In this document: positions 1-11,420 of the stretch, in pieces
How the letters are laid out: the number at the start of each line of letters is the position of its first letter
Position numbering within the stretch: the first letter of the stretch is position 1
DNA from: Telopea speciosissima
Lineage: Eukaryota > Streptophyta > Magnoliopsida > Proteales > Proteaceae
NCBI RefSeq assembly: GCF_018873765.1
Contig: NC_057919.1
Span: 63,006,484-63,070,483 of the forward strand
Reading direction: 5' to 3'
DNA length: 64,000 nt
Notes under the pieces: model-generated
Told to the model about the DNA's origin: nothing
The model's database searches: none
The model's input: only the letters and a program-made list of their open reading frames with translations
Program-made: the position numbers and the translations under genes

Positions 1-228
1 TTGTTCTTAGAAAATATGATGTTATCAATAAGTAATTAACCTGCTCTCGATTTAGAGAAATGTTCTTGTTCTCTAAGAATTTGATTGATCAAATTATTTT
101 ATTTTTACATGAGACTTTTTGTATTAGGTAGAGCACAAAACCAACTTTCCAACAAATCCAAGATTGTTTAAATCTGATTTATATTGAAGGAGTTATGTTC
201 CAATCAAACCTTATTTGATGTGCGTGAA

Positions 229-458
229 TGCTGTCAAGATCGCTCTGAATGAAAATATTTTTTTAGGTATCACAACAAATGAATATTTTACCATACTTTT
301 GGTTTTTAACAATGTTTTACCATATTAAAATTTATGGAATTTTTAGATTTGAGAAAAAACCCATCATTAGAAAGTTGAAAATTTCATCTACCGCCAAACA
401 TCCAGTTTTGTTCTTAAATTGGGGGATTGACTTTTTATCCTTTTGGAATTTGATTTTT
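229..458 (+). repeat. Fragment of hAT non-autonomous element (element-1 type)
   Basis: This segment matches 49036-49262, an internal part of the hAT element at 48836-49569, in the same orientation and at high identity by eye. Both begin with gtgaatgctgtcaa-like sequence, run through a TTTTACCATA-rich core and end in a GGGGGATTGAC-type segment. No CATGG terminus or 8-bp duplication was found around this copy, so it is called a fragment. Confidence 0.7.
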
Positions 459-577
459 TAACTATTTTTATTGGATTCAAATAGAGGGGTATTTGCATAT
501 TTATGAATAATATCTTAAGTAAATGAAATTGGCATAAATAAGTGCCAGAACCTGGTTCGATACCAATTCAACCAATG

Positions 578-661
578 CAAGGCGTCCTACAATAAGGCGG
601 CAGCCACCTAGGCACCTAGAAATCCGCCTGGACGCCTAAGCGGCGGCTAGGCAACGCCTTG
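578..661. mobile_element. Mini foldback element, CAAGGCG ends
   Basis: The 84-bp unit starts CAAGGCGTCC and ends AACGCCTTG, giving inverted ends of about 8 bp, and holds several CCTAGG-containing segments such as CACCTAGGCACC. The layout (CAAGG tip plus a self-complementary internal motif) resembles the hAT-type elements elsewhere in the window. The flanks (aaccaatg and acaactatg) are only loosely alike, so no target duplication is proven. Confidence 0.45.
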
Positions 662-996
662 ACAACTATGAGGGGGTCCAGCATTGTACATAAATTTTGA
701 TTAATGAAATGCTTTGTCTTTGCTGCCTATTGTTGAATGCTCCTTCCTTATGATTGATCAAGGCTGGTTGGTGTTTGATCCATCCAAACACCTTGCAGCG
801 GGAAGCCTGGGTGCCCTCCTCTTTCCCTTACCCTTGTTCATCTTTCCTTCTTCTTGTCCTCCATTGATCAAGTAAGTAAAATCTTGTTTTCTGCAAATAT
901 TATATTCTGTCTGAGGATTCTATATGCAAGTGTTTTTTGTCGCATTAACTTTGATATTGGCAGATAAGGAGATATGACCAGCAGATATCCTCATCT

Positions 997-1041
997 TTTG
1001 AGGAGTTCTTCATTATACTAGAGAATACCTTCGGCCCAGAA
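997..1041 (+). repeat. Direct repeat, copy 1 of 2
   Basis: About 45 bp beginning TTTGAGGAGTTCTTC recurs at 1244-1288 in the same direction with a few mismatches, spaced about 247 bp apart. No protein or transposon identity was recognised. Confidence 0.7.
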
Positions 1042-1243
1042 CTGTTGTTGATCGGGCCTGCTGATCTGGAGATAATTACTATATTCTGATTCTGCCCTTC
1101 GTTTCCAGAATTGATTTCCTTTCAATTCTAGTTGCTGGAATTGAGTTACCTATTCTGTTGGACGTTATTGCCGAGAGTTAAATTATAATATCAGTTTTGA
1201 CTAGTATTATAATTCTGTTTCTGATTATTAATCTGATTTGTGG

Positions 1244-1288
1244 TTTGAGGAGTTCTTCATCATACTAAAGAATACCTTCGACCCAGAC
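1244..1288 (+). repeat. Direct repeat, copy 2 of 2
   Basis: Second copy of the 45-bp unit at 997-1041. Confidence 0.7.
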
Positions 1289-1911
1289 CTATTGCAGTAT
1301 TGGAAGATAGTATTTATCTCCATAATTTCAGATCCAACCATTGGATCGATCTGAAACTTTCATCAAGGGTTCCTTACCTTAATAATAGAACTCGATCTAA
1401 GTTCTAATCTAATCTGACCATCTGATTTTGTCATGACTTTTTTTCCCTAATCTGGAATTTTATTCTCTGAGATTCGATTCAGTTTTGGTACTGTTTTAGT
1501 CCTCTAAACCAGTATTACATTATTTTGTTCCATCATTCTCCTTTGTTTCTTTCCACTTCCTTTTCCTAGCATGCAAAGAGTCTTGAAAGAAAAGTAAGAC
1601 ATTAAGGGGTACTGAAAAGATAACAAGGACCGCAAAACCAAAAAAAAGGCCACAAATAGAACAAATCTGTGATGTCACAGGATGAACTGTCAACAAAAAG
1701 CAGCTCTAAAGTCATTGAAATTAATCAGTACCTAAATAATAGCTCTGCCCAATATCCACTCCAAGCAAAATAAGATTATGTTCTGTATCAGGCAATCGAG
1801 GTTGCTAGGCAACACTTATCTCATGCAACTTCACCTCTCAAATTTATATCACACAGGTAAATAAAAGCTAGTAAGATATACCAAAGTTAGTGATGTCACA
1901 GGAATACATAC

Positions 1912-3307
1912 ATCTCCTTCATCAAGATGAACGTGCTTCCTCAGTAGCTTTCCAGAAAAAACCACTTTGGTGTCTGTACTAGGGCATCCATAACCAACAA
2001 GAATTTGAATGTCCTTCCTTGACAGTGACCTGAAACCTTTGCCAGATTAGAAATGGAAATATAAAAAATGCTGATTAAGCAACAAAGATTGTAAATTGGC
2101 TCTTTTGTTCTTCCGCTCATTCCTCTTTTTGAGGCTGTATCTGGGCGTGTATTAGCAATGGAAAATTTCAAATGCTGATTAGGTAACAAAGATTGTAAAT
2201 ATGCTCTTTTGTTCTTCCGCTCTTTCCTCTTCTTGAGGCTGTATCTGGGCGTGTATGCATTTCCTTTTGGGGGAGGGGGAGAGGGAGATTCTTTATTTTC
2301 ATTCTCGTAATCATGTTTGATTGACTCAACCCTTTGTGCCATAATTCAGCCGACTTAACAACTTTTAGCAATTAGATATAAATGATTTTTGGAGCCAAGG
2401 TTTTGCATTGATAAATATGTGAACTCCATGTAAAAATAATGTTTCTTTGAGTTCCAATTAGATATTTGCAGTGAACCAAACGCCCCTTGTTTCATTTACA
2501 ACAAAAAATTCATATACAGTTAAGGGAATTGCAGGCAGAATGGGTAAAAAAAAAAAGTATGCGAAACTACAAACCAAGAAAAAATATCTGAAACATTAAT
2601 CACAGTATAAGGTAGCAAAGGACGGGGGGTGGAAGAAATACAGACCTCAAGATGTCAAAACGGTCGCGACCAAAGTTGAGGCAAGCAGTGCGGACGGTGG
2701 TCCAGTCCCTAGTAAAATCACAACCTTCCTCCGCAAAATCAGATGGATCAATGGAAAGACCCTGAAGGAGTCCATCCTCATCCTTCCTCCGATGATCAAA
2801 GTAGTTCTGCTGGACCATCCGTTCCATCAATTCGATCCATTCTGGCCAAGGATGAACAAGTTCAACTTCTTTCTTGAACAAATTATCTTCCTTCTTCACT
2901 GCTGCATCCGTCTCCGAATTCAAATTCGAATCAGCAGCTGCTGAAACATCGAGCCGGTAAGCCCCCTCCTCTTCGTTCTTCTTTTTCTTCGTTTCTCTCC
3001 AAGCGCGAATCCTCTGCAATGCCTCGTCTTTGCCACTTCTCTCTTTCTCAATGGCGTCGATTTGATCGAATACGAAGCTCATTCGAGCCGAAAGGCTCGT
3101 TTTAGGGTCAGGATCTTTTGGGAGTTCCGTCTCGGATTGTAGAAGAGAAGACGACTGAGAAGTTGAGAAGGATTCGATGCTGCGGCCATGACTGAAACAG
3201 GAAGTTCGAGTTTTTCTTATTAGAGAGAGAGTCCACAAATGGATAGTAGAAGGGTTCCTCAGGGAGAAATTCCGGCGAATAAGAAAAGAGAAAAGCGTTA
3301 CAGCCAT
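1912..3307 (-). CDS. OZ/VAR3-like organellar zinc-finger protein, exons 1-2 (partial)
   Basis: Exon 1 is 2646-3307 (ATG at 3307) and exon 2 is 1912-2029; the junction AG|G restores FDILR-SLSRKD and the exon ends at a GTATGT donor in phase 0. The first ~45 residues are basic and Ser/Arg-rich, as in an organelle-targeting peptide. Conserved stretches include HPWPEWIELMERMVQQNYFD, DFTRDWTTVRTACLNFGRDR and, in exon 2, DIQILVGYGCP and VVFSGKLLRKHVHLDEGD. These match, from memory, the N-terminal domain of plant organelle zinc-finger proteins (OZ1/VAR3, OZ2-4), which take part in organellar RNA editing. The C-terminal Ran-binding-type zinc fingers of that family are absent from the visible exons. 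They may lie further left past long introns, or be lost. Family membership is fairly secure; the paralogue is not. Confidence 0.75.
2049..2256. repeat. Tandem duplication of ~104 bp in the OZ-like intron
   Basis: Units at about 2049-2152 and 2153-2256 are nearly the same. Each carries AATGCTGATTA, an AACAAAGATTGTAAAT segment, CTCTTTTGTTCTTCCGCTC and ends CTGGGCGTGTAT. It lies wholly within intron 1, just upstream of the exon 2 acceptor. Confidence 0.8.
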
Positions 3308-3523
3308 GAGAGTGACCGAGAGGTTACACTTCTCTAAAACCCTCCTCCGCCATTCGACGCGAGCGAGAGGTAGAAGAAAACGTGGAAGAAGAGCTTAAAC
3401 CCTTCAGATTGACCAACACTCACAAATCACAAATCAGGTGCCAAGTTGGACCGGAACCTGCCAGAAACCGACCCGCAAATTCGAAACAAGTTTGTAAAAA
3501 ACAAAAAAAAACTTACAAATTGG

Positions 3524-3528
3524 AAAAA
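3524..3528 (-). terminator. Pol III T-run after tRNA-Gln
   Basis: Five T residues on the minus strand, the first being the discriminator base, end the tRNA-Gln transcription unit. Confidence 0.75.
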
Positions 3529-3599
3529 GGTCCCACCGAGAATTGAACTCGGGTTACTAGATTCAGAGTCTAATGTCCTAACCGCTAGACCATGGGACC
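3528..3599 (-). tRNA. tRNA-Gln (anticodon CTG)
   Basis: The 72-nt minus-strand sequence folds as a tRNA: acceptor GGTCCCA pairs with TGGGACC, the D-arm is GTCTAGCGGTTAGGAC, the anticodon loop is CTCTGAA (anticodon CTG), and the T-loop region is GAGTTCAATTCTC. It closely resembles plant nuclear tRNA-Gln. A T-run directly after the acceptor stem (3524-3528) provides the Pol III terminator, so the gene looks functional. It lies about 220 bp upstream of the OZ-like ATG on the same strand. Confidence 0.93.
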
Positions 3600-3664
3600 A
3601 GATGTGCATATAATACAAAACTTATCTAAATTATATTATTTTCAAAAGTAGTACAAAAAAGTAT

Positions 3665-3670
3665 AAAAAA
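3665..3670 (-). terminator. Pol III T-run after tRNA-Asn
   Basis: Six consecutive T on the minus strand, four bases past the tRNA-Asn 3' end. Confidence 0.8.
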
Positions 3671-3673
3671 GTA

Positions 3674-3697
3674 CGCTAGAAGAAGGGCTTGAACCTT

Positions 3698-3730
<33 letters not shown>

Positions 3731-3747
3731 AACTGAGCTACTCCAGC
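3674..3747 (-). tRNA. tRNA-Asn (anticodon GTT)
   Basis: The 74-nt minus-strand gene begins GCTGGAGTAGCTCAG, has anticodon loop CTGTTAA (GTT), T-arm GGTTCAAGCC and 3' acceptor half CTTCTAGC, with discriminator G. It is close to canonical plant nuclear tRNA-Asn. A run of six T follows at 3665-3670. With tRNA-Gln 75 bp downstream it forms a tandem pair with separate terminators. Confidence 0.94.
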
Positions 3748-3965
3748 TGATACTATATGATACAAGAAAAATATTTAATAAACAAGATTTTAAGCCTGAT
3801 ACAAACAAGTACTTTTGTAAATAATCTATATGAACCACTAACATCTTTTTTAGTAAGTTCCAAAATATTACTCATTATTAATGCAAGAAAAGTGAAGAAA
3901 TGTTGGTGAAAATACACCATCTGTCCATCACTGGCTTCTAATAAGTCAATTATTTTTGCTTTAAC

Positions 3966-4089
3966 GCTATATTTGGATGCCCAAAAAATAAAAAAAGTAA
4001 TGAGACAAAAATCATGATGATATGCAATGACTGATATTTGTGTCTCTGTCTCCTTAAATTCTTTCTTTTCTTGACTTCCAAACATAGCC
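3966..4089. mobile_element. Tourist-like MITE (GGCTATGTTTGG family), copy 1
   Basis: The left end reads GCTATATTTGGATGCCC and the right end, reverse-complemented, GGCTATGTTTGGAAGTC. The same termini bound the copy at 26680-26807. This copy is diverged and its target duplication is not clear. Confidence 0.55.
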
Positions 4090-4156
4090 ATATAAAAACT
4101 ACCCACAAAAAAAATTATTGAAAACGGAATGGATTTTCTTCCTATCACACTAAGCC

Positions 4157-4381
4157 TAGTGAAGTATAAAGTTTCACTATTTGCCACTTGGCAGTACTTG
4201 GGTTAGTTTATGCAATAAAGGATCCCACATACATCTCAATGACCAAATTTTAGTCTAAAGTTAAGTAAGAGAAGTTGCTCAAACTCTTGTTTTAATAAAA
4301 TTACCAAAAATCCATCACTCTATTGCATGAACTAACCCATGTATTGCCATGTGGCAAATAGTGAAGATTTATACTTCACTA
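4157..4381. mobile_element. MITE with ~65-bp inverted arms
   Basis: The left arm starts TAGTGAAGTATAAA and includes CACTATTTGCCAC and GGGTTAGTT. The right arm is its inverted complement, ending TTTATACTTCACTA, with arms about 85-90% alike by eye. TA dinucleotides at both edges suit a Stowaway-like (Tc1/mariner) MITE, but the class is inferred. Confidence 0.75.
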
Positions 4382-4412
4382 TTGTTCTTCAAAACCATCG
4401 GAGAAGGCAACC

Positions 4413-4715
4413 CAGTGGAATCACATAAGAACGATACCGGACCAATTAGGGTTCTTAAGAAATCTCCCAAAAATCACAAAACATGATCATGCCAGTGGAA
4501 TCACAGAAGAACAATACTAGACCAGTTGGCAGTTAGGGTTCTTAAAAAATCCCCCCAAAATCACAAAACGTGATCATATCAGTGAAATCCTAGAAGAACG
4601 ATACCAAGACCAGTTAGAGTTCTTAAGAAATCCCCAAAAAATCGCAAAGCATGATACAACCCAGTGAAAATCGCAGAAGAACGATACCAGACCAATTAGG
4701 GTTCATACCAGTGAG
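4413..4715 (+). repeat. Tandem repeat, ~80-87 bp period, about 3.6 copies
   Basis: Units start at about 4413, 4493, 4580 and 4662. Each has CAGTG(G/A)AATC, AGAAGAACGATACC, AGACCAGTTAG-like, TTCTTAAGAAATC and AATCACAAAAC segments, with spacers of varying length. It adjoins the MITE at 4157-4381. No function is apparent. Confidence 0.85.
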
Positions 4716-5269
4716 GTGAGGTGGAGATTTTTTCAAGCAATAGAGTTATTTTTATCACTAGAGATATAGAAGAAAGCAATCGTGCAAGCTCCAAGCCAAC
4801 AGAGGAGATCTGGTTTCGTTCTTTAACTTCACTGAATCGCAGGGGAAGGAGTTGTCGAACGAAGGAATGGAGGAGAAATGAGGATTTCAAAATCCAATTT
4901 GGGGTTTCTTTCGAGCTTCATCGGGTGTAATTTTAGATCCGACAAACAAAATGGGTCTGAAAAACTCAAATGGGGCAAATTCATATCAACTGCACGATTC
5001 TCAAATGCTAGGTGTTACTCTCTCGAGGATTAAAATCCTCTGTAGTGTGGGCATATGGTGGTGCAATGCAGTGTGGTGCGAGCTTGATGCAAAACAGTTA
5101 TTTTTTCTTCTTTTCTTTCTTCTAGGGATCGGCACCATTGAATGTCGCATCTTCCACGTGTCGAGCTCTCAGGCCCTTACTGCAGTGCACCGCCAAATTA
5201 GGGCATTGCAAAAGATTTTGTCCTCTCTCAAGAACCGACACTGCCAGATGCGGGACTGGAGATGATTTT
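4716..5269. other. Unassigned stretch between tandem repeat and LINE
   Basis: Short open frames occur, but none has recognisable protein similarity. I see no RNA gene or terminal-repeat element. Confidence 0.5.
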
Positions 5270-8200
5270 ATGGTTGTTTAGGAATGTGATTTAAACATGG
5301 AAAACATTACCATTTCCTAGGTTCTAAGGGGCCTTTGTTCTCTTGGTCAAATAAGAGGAAAAATTCTAACCTAGTTATGGCTAGCATTGGTAAAGGCTTT
5401 GATTATAGTGAGCTTTTGTGTTGTTTTAGCTATTTAGATGTTTGTCGGCATGCTATGATTGGATCTTATCACACTCCCCTTGTTGTGAATTTTATTTCTC
5501 CCCAATGGAGGTGCCCTAGTAGCTTCAAGTTTGAGGCTAAATGGGAGGACCACCCTGAGATTAATCAAATAATTTCAAGTGCTTCGCAATCTAATTCCGG
5601 GGGGTCCCCTATGTTCCAATTTTCTCATAAAATGAAGCACTGCTCTAAATGTTTAAAAAAATGGAGTAGGAAAGAATTTGGTAATGCTAGTTTGGAGATT
5701 TGCAAAGTTAAAGAGGAGCTGGATTAGGTGCAATCCCACCCCTCCAGAGCCTTTTTGGCTGCTTTAAACTTGAGTCTCTCCTTCATCAAGAGGAGCTCTA
5801 CTGGGCCCATAGATCTCGGGTTAAGTGGCTAAAGGCTGGAGATAGAAATACACATTTTTTCCACACTTCTACATCTCGTAGAAGGTTTGTCAACTGTATT
5901 ACTATGCTTTGTACTAGTTCTAGCCACTGGATTGAGGATCGTCCTAGCCTTGCATCTCATATTGTCTCACATTTTACGGCTCTATTTTCTAGCTCGAATC
6001 CTGTGGGTATGGATGACTTCCTTGAATGTGTTTCTCCTAGAATTTCAGTTGGGCAAAATAATCTCTTGTGTGGACCTTTTACTGAACTGGAAGTTAAGGC
6101 TGCTGTTTTTTAGGTATAAGCTCCGGGCCTTGATGGCCTCCCTAGCAAGTTTTTCCAAACCCATTGGGTTGTTGTGGGGCCAACTGTTGTTGCAGTTGTG
6201 CAAAGGTTCTTTCATGCTCAGGGATTTTAACAAAACAGCAATCATTTTCATCCCTAAACAAAAGAACCCTATGGAGATTACCCATTTTCGGCCTATTAGC
6301 TTGTGTTCTATTATCTACAAGATCATTGCTAAGTGTTAAGTTAATCACCTTAAACCCCTTCTCAATAGTTTGGTGAGCCCTTACCAAAGTGCCTTTATCC
6401 CTACTCGTGCTATTTCTGATAATATCTATGTTGTTCATGAAGTTTTGCACCAAATGCGCAAGAGTAAGAGTAAGAGTGGGTTTATGGCCCTTAAGCTTGA
6501 CCTTAGTAAGGCCTATGATAAGGTTGAATGGACTTTTCTTGAGAGGGTGCTTTTGAAAATGGGTTTTTCTTCTATTTTGGGTTAGCTGGATTATGCAATG
6601 TGTTTCCACTGTTGAATATTTTGTTAAACTCAATGGTGAAATCATTGGTTCTATTACACCTTCTAGGGGCCTCCGACAAGGATGCCCTCTCAACCCATAT
6701 TTATTTATCCTCTATCAAGAAGCCCTCTCTTGTAGACTTATTAGAGCTGAGTAGTCTTACCTAATCTCTGGGGTTAGAACTAGCAGCACTGGTCCTAGGA
6801 TATCTCACATTTTCTTTGCTGATGATTGCCTATTTTTCTCCGTGGCAAAAGAGCATGAATGTCAACAGATAAGATTTGCTATACAGAATTACTGTTTGGT
6901 TTTTGGTCAGGAGCTTAATCTAAGAAAATCTAGTGTTTGTTTTAGCCCATGTACTTCTATATCTGTTAGAACTGCTATTTCATCTATTTTGGGTATTCAA
7001 GAGGTCTTGATGCATGGTAAGTACTTGGGACTCCCTTCTGAACTAGGCAAAAACAAGAAAATTTTGTTCTCCTCAATTCTTGAGAGGGTTCGTACCAAAT
7101 TAGCTGGGTGGAAGAACAATTTTTTATCTGCTGCTGGTAAAGAAATGTTAATTAAATCTATAGTTTCTTGCCTTCCCTCTTATGCTATGTCTATCTTTCT
7201 CCTTCCCATGTCCATTTGTAATGATCTAAGCAAGGTTGTTCAAAGATTCTGGTCGAAGGATAGCGATGGAAAGTGTCTTTTGGGCTAAGTGGGCCCATTT
7301 ATGCAAGAGCAAGTTTGATGGGGGCCTGGGGTTTCGTGACTTTAGATGCTTTAATGTTGCACTACTTGCTAGGCAGTGTTGGCGCATACTTAATAACCCT
7401 GAGGCCTTTTGGGTTAAGGTTTTGAAAGGGAAATATTTCCCTCATTGTTCTTTCCTTGGTGCTCCATCTAGAGGATCTCCCTCTTGGGCTTGGCATAGTA
7501 TTCTAAAAGGTCAAGAGCTACTGTTGAAAGAGATCTGTAGGAGAATAGGGGATGGTAAGTCTACTTTGATTTTTTCAGACTCCTGGGTTCCTACTCTTGC
7601 TAATAGAAAGATTGTGAGTAGGCCTTCCAACAACTTGAATTCAGTTTCAGATCGTATTAATCCCCATAGTGTTTGTTGGAATGCTAAGCTGCTTAAAAAA
7701 TGTTTTACTGCTCTTGAAGTCTCGGCTATAATGAATATTCCCTTAAGCATTTCTTCTAATTCTGACTCTTGGTTTGGTCTGCAGCCACTAACGGATCCTT
7801 TTCAGCTAGGTCTGCTTATTATTTGGCACTTTAGGTTCAAGATCTTGCGGCATCTTCAGGTGCTGGTTCTATACACAGGTTACTTTGGAAGCATCTTTGG
7901 AAACTCAAGAATACCCCTAAGCTTAAAGTCTTTCTTTGGAAATGTTGCTCAGATTTAGTAGTTATTAATCACTTGCTATATGCTAGACATATCTCCCCTA
8001 GCCCTTTGTGCCCTATCTATTTAAACTCTGAGGAAACTGTTGCACATGCTCTGTTCTATTGTGACTTTGCTTCTACCTGTTGGAGGCTATCTTCCTTTCG
8101 CCTTAACACTCATGGCCTTCAAGGTAGGACAATGTCTGAATTGGTCCAGCAATTTCTTATAGCAGCAGATCAGTTTCCATCCCCTGATGATGCTATATTC

Positions 8201-8925
8201 CAGTGGGTTTCCTTGATTTGGCATATTTGGAAGTGTTGTTTTTCTTCATACTAACACCTCACCTTCCAATGTTATCTAGGGTGCTCAATAGTTTGCTCTG
8301 GAGGGCGGGTTGTGTTTGAATATGAATCAGTATAAGTATCATGCTGACCCCCCTCCCCTTCTTGCTGCTCCCCCTCCTATATCAGATTTGCATTACTTTG
8401 TGTACTCTGATGGCGCCTGGAAATCTAATTCATTGTGTGGTGGCAGAGGTGTCTCTATCCGCGGGCTTCGTGGGGGAGTTTGTGGCTGCTAAGTGCAGAT
8501 TAGGTCGTAGTTTATTTGCTTCATCAATGGAGGCTGAGGCACTTTGGGATGGCTTGCTGCTGGCTAGGAGTCTGTCCCTGCAGCACCTCTGTTGCTTTTT
8601 TGACTCTCTAGGTCTTGTAATGTGCCTTAATAATTCTGCTAAGGCCCTTGATTGGGCGCCTGATGTATTAGTTCAAAACATTTTGTCTTTATGTAATGAG
8701 TTTACTAGTATAACATTTAGGTTTGTACCCCGTTCCAGTAACGATGAAGCTCACATCCTTGCTAGGGGGGCTTCTTTGATTGGTTTGTCTAAAGTTTGGT
8801 GGATCGATCCGTCGTTTTTTCTTGTAAACCCTGCCATTTTAAGTTACAGGAAAAACTATTATAGATTCTTCAAATAAATCGCTTGGTTGAGGCGTTTCTC
8901 CACCTTCTTTGCCCCAAAAAAAAAA
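5270..8925 (+). mobile_element. L1-type LINE, 5'-truncated and decayed
   Basis: A non-LTR retrotransposon in plus orientation. It begins inside the endonuclease region (GPLFSWSNKR at about 5329-5360). The reverse transcriptase follows with FRPISLCSIIYKI (6280-6330), SPYQSAFIPTRAISDN (6376-6420), LDLSKAYDKVEW (~6500-6530), GLRQGCPLNPYLFIL (~6670) and the catalytic FADD (~6812). A zinc-binding RT C-terminal region (7970-8250) and an RNase H domain with YSDGAW, MEAEAL and NDEAH blocks (8400-8770) come next. It ends in ten A at 8916-8925. ORF1 and most of the endonuclease are missing, and several stops and frameshifts break the frame. I found no convincing target duplication. Confidence 0.9.
5317..8877 (+). 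pseudogene. LINE polyprotein remnant (EN-RT-RNase H)
   Basis: The reading frame is split among at least eight open segments, with stops near 5727, 6113, 6339 and 6585 and several frame changes. The RT core still shows FADD, and RNase H shows its acidic positions, so decay is by point changes and small indels rather than large deletion. The final residues, ending in a Tyr/Phe-rich tail before TAA, are typical of plant L1 elements with a C-terminal RNase H. Confidence 0.85.
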
Positions 8926-9059
8926 GGGACCTACCTTTCAAAGGTCCAGATGTTCTAAAAGATTTATCCCGTATCAAAACTAAAGGGATATTGACGGCCC
9001 AGATGCTACAGTTTGTCAAGTTAGGCTGGATAATTAAGAACGTTTTGAGTTGTCACCAT

Positions 9060-9140
9060 TTAACGGCCAACGAGTAACTTTATATATAAACTAGTAAATT
9101 CTCTCTCTCTTTCTCTCTCGCTTGCTGTCAGAGCACCTTC
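9060..9140 (+). promoter_or_regulatory. Putative core promoter (TATA box plus CT-rich start region)
   Basis: TTTATATATAAACTAG at about 9079-9094 is a good TATA box. It is followed about 25-30 bp later by TTCTCTCTCTCTTTCTCTCTC, a CT-rich pattern common around plant transcription starts and 5' leaders. A possible leader continues to 9570, where an ATG-led short frame runs into an ACCG|GTGAGC donor-like site. The next plus-strand gene is the OBERON-type gene at 14704, so this could be its distal promoter with a 5' leader intron. That single join is out of phase with the ATG at 14704, so the link is only inferred. Confidence 0.45.
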
Positions 9141-11376
9141 CGAACCCAATAGGAACAACTCAGGTGAAAATCAGACTGCGAGGTTCACCGTTCACTTTCG
9201 TCTACAGCAGTCTCCGGTCGCCGACGTCGAAATTTGCAGAAACCTGTTCGTTCTGCAGCATTTTGCAATTCGTTTTCAATCCGTAATTTTCATTTCCGCT
9301 TTGTTTTTGTTTGATCTTTTTTTTTTTTTGGCTCGCTTGAACTTCGATTCTCTTCCTCGATTGTATTGATATCCCTGTATCAACGATAGTCCTCAAAGGA
9401 CGACGATCGATTCAATAATCATGGTTCATAGTTCATCTGGCAGCAGCTGTTAACGTCTCAGACGTTAATTCCGCTTCCCCCTTCCAATCTTACAATTCCT
9501 CTAAATCCAGTCTTTCAGTTTATTAGTAGCAGCCGCCGGGAATTCATGCTTAACTTTAACTGGTATACCGGTGAGCCATATGCAGAGTAATTTTTCTTCT
9601 TCTTTTTTTCTTTTCTAAACTGTTTTTTATTCTTTTGATGAAGTATTGCGTGATTTTGGTTTTGCATGTTAAGGATTTGATCTTTAAAACCAGATAACAT
9701 AATGGATTTGGTCCTGGGTTTTCCTAACTTTGGACCAACTCTGAATTCAGGTGTTTGTTGTAATGAACTTATTTTACTTGCATGGATCATGATATATTGC
9801 TTGTATTGATTCATCATTTTGATTCTACATTTTTCATCATTTTTAGGGTGATTGGCTATCTGAGGGCGTCTGGGCGGGGGCCACTCACCTTTCTAACTTT
9901 CTTCATCCATCCCTTAAGTAAGGTAACTTTGTATTACAAGGAGAAAAGAATTATGTTCTTATGCGAAGAGAGGTGCCTTTAATTTAGTAGTTTATGAACA
10001 AGTTACTCCATCTAATTTACCTCTTCCGAAGAACTTGCTTGGCTCCATTGTTTGTGACTTCGCGAGTTGTGATGTATTATTAGAAGTCCGAATGTATTTT
10101 ATGCATGTATGTTGGAATGTATTTTTTGCATTATATACTTAAAGCATTTATAAATGTATTTTCTTGCAACGGTACCCCTTCTGTCCATTTTTTGGGGCGC
10201 CCCTGCCATGCATCAGTTAGTCCATGAAAAATCATTTTAAAGGTGTGTACGGTTCTCTGTGTCTGATCTGAAAGCCTAGAAATAGGTTTTCTGAATTGTG
10301 TGTTTCCATTTATGAAGTTGAAACCAAGATAGTGGAGAATGAGGGAGTAGTTTTTTGTTTTTTTCCCTTTTGCGGCCAGCCTATTGTGTATTCAATTTGG
10401 GATGCTATAAAATCTTTTCCTTCTTCTCAAAGTCTAGTACTTATGTGCCTGCATTGTTTCCTCTCTCTCTGGAAAGAGGGTATATTGAAAGGGAGAAACC
10501 TCAATCAGCCCCGCTCTTCCATATTATATAGGAGTCTGCAAAAACAGCGAAAAAAGGAGCTGGTGATTTAGTTAGTCAAAGGCCATTTATCTCTACAATC
10601 AACATGAGTAATTTCCTCAAACTACTTCCTGATGGAGACCACTATAAATTTTGGATCCTTAGTCCTGTTGTCAATTATACAGGCTGGTTCAGTGCATCCT
10701 TCAGGAGTTCCCTGATTTTCCTCCAACCATAATAAACAACAACTGAGGACGAAGGATGCAACATTTTTTTTCCATAAGACATTGGATGCAAAGCGGCCAA
10801 TTTATCAAATTTCCTATATGACATTGTCCAATCCCACCCAAACCTGCATGTTGTACTATTCCACTTTGAAAAATAAAGGGCAATAGTTTAGAATTTGGCA
10901 GACTGATTGGTCACTCCTCAGAAAACGAAGACAACCTTGTCTCAAGTGATCTATGGATAAGGTTCGGTCCAAGTGCCACAGTCATAAGAAGCTGAATTTA
11001 ACGACATTGAATTAGTGATACTTAAGTAACTGGAGAAGTCTGTGATGGCTCCTCCATCCCCCTCCCTACCAAAAAAAAAAGTCTGAATAATATCCTAATA
11101 TATAGAACCTCTTTTGAGAAGTTTTTATTTCTGTTTTGTTGGAGCACGTTATGTCACACCTGAATAAAATTTTCTTTTTTTGAAAGCTTTACAGTTTTTC
11201 TGGCCAAACCTTCTAAACCTTTCCAACCAAATGGAAAAATGAATAACACCTGAATGTATTCTACATTGTTTCCCCCCCCCTTAACTTACTAATTATTGCC
11301 AAGCTCAGCTCCAAGTTATTTGGTTTAGCCAATGCCTTGGACCGACTCAATGGTAAGATTAGTTTCTATATATATA

Positions 11377-11420
<44 letters not shown>

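Larger units (their letters stand above)
1..1911. other. Repeat-rich stretch without a recognised gene
   Basis: I see no coding exon here on either strand. It contains a segment related to the interior of the hAT element at 48.8-49.6 kb, a mini inverted-repeat element at 578-661, and two copies of a 45-bp direct repeat. It may be intron of the OZ-like gene to its right, whose third exon I looked for and did not find. Confidence 0.6.

Noticed and set aside
5230-5275. GGGACTGG near the LINE start as a match to GGGACCTACC after its A tail
   Set aside because: Only six bases agree, which is too little for an L1 target duplication.
9419-9435. CATGGTTCATAGTTC resembling a hAT tip
   Set aside because: No matching right end or 8-bp duplication; it lies in the leader of the putative promoter.
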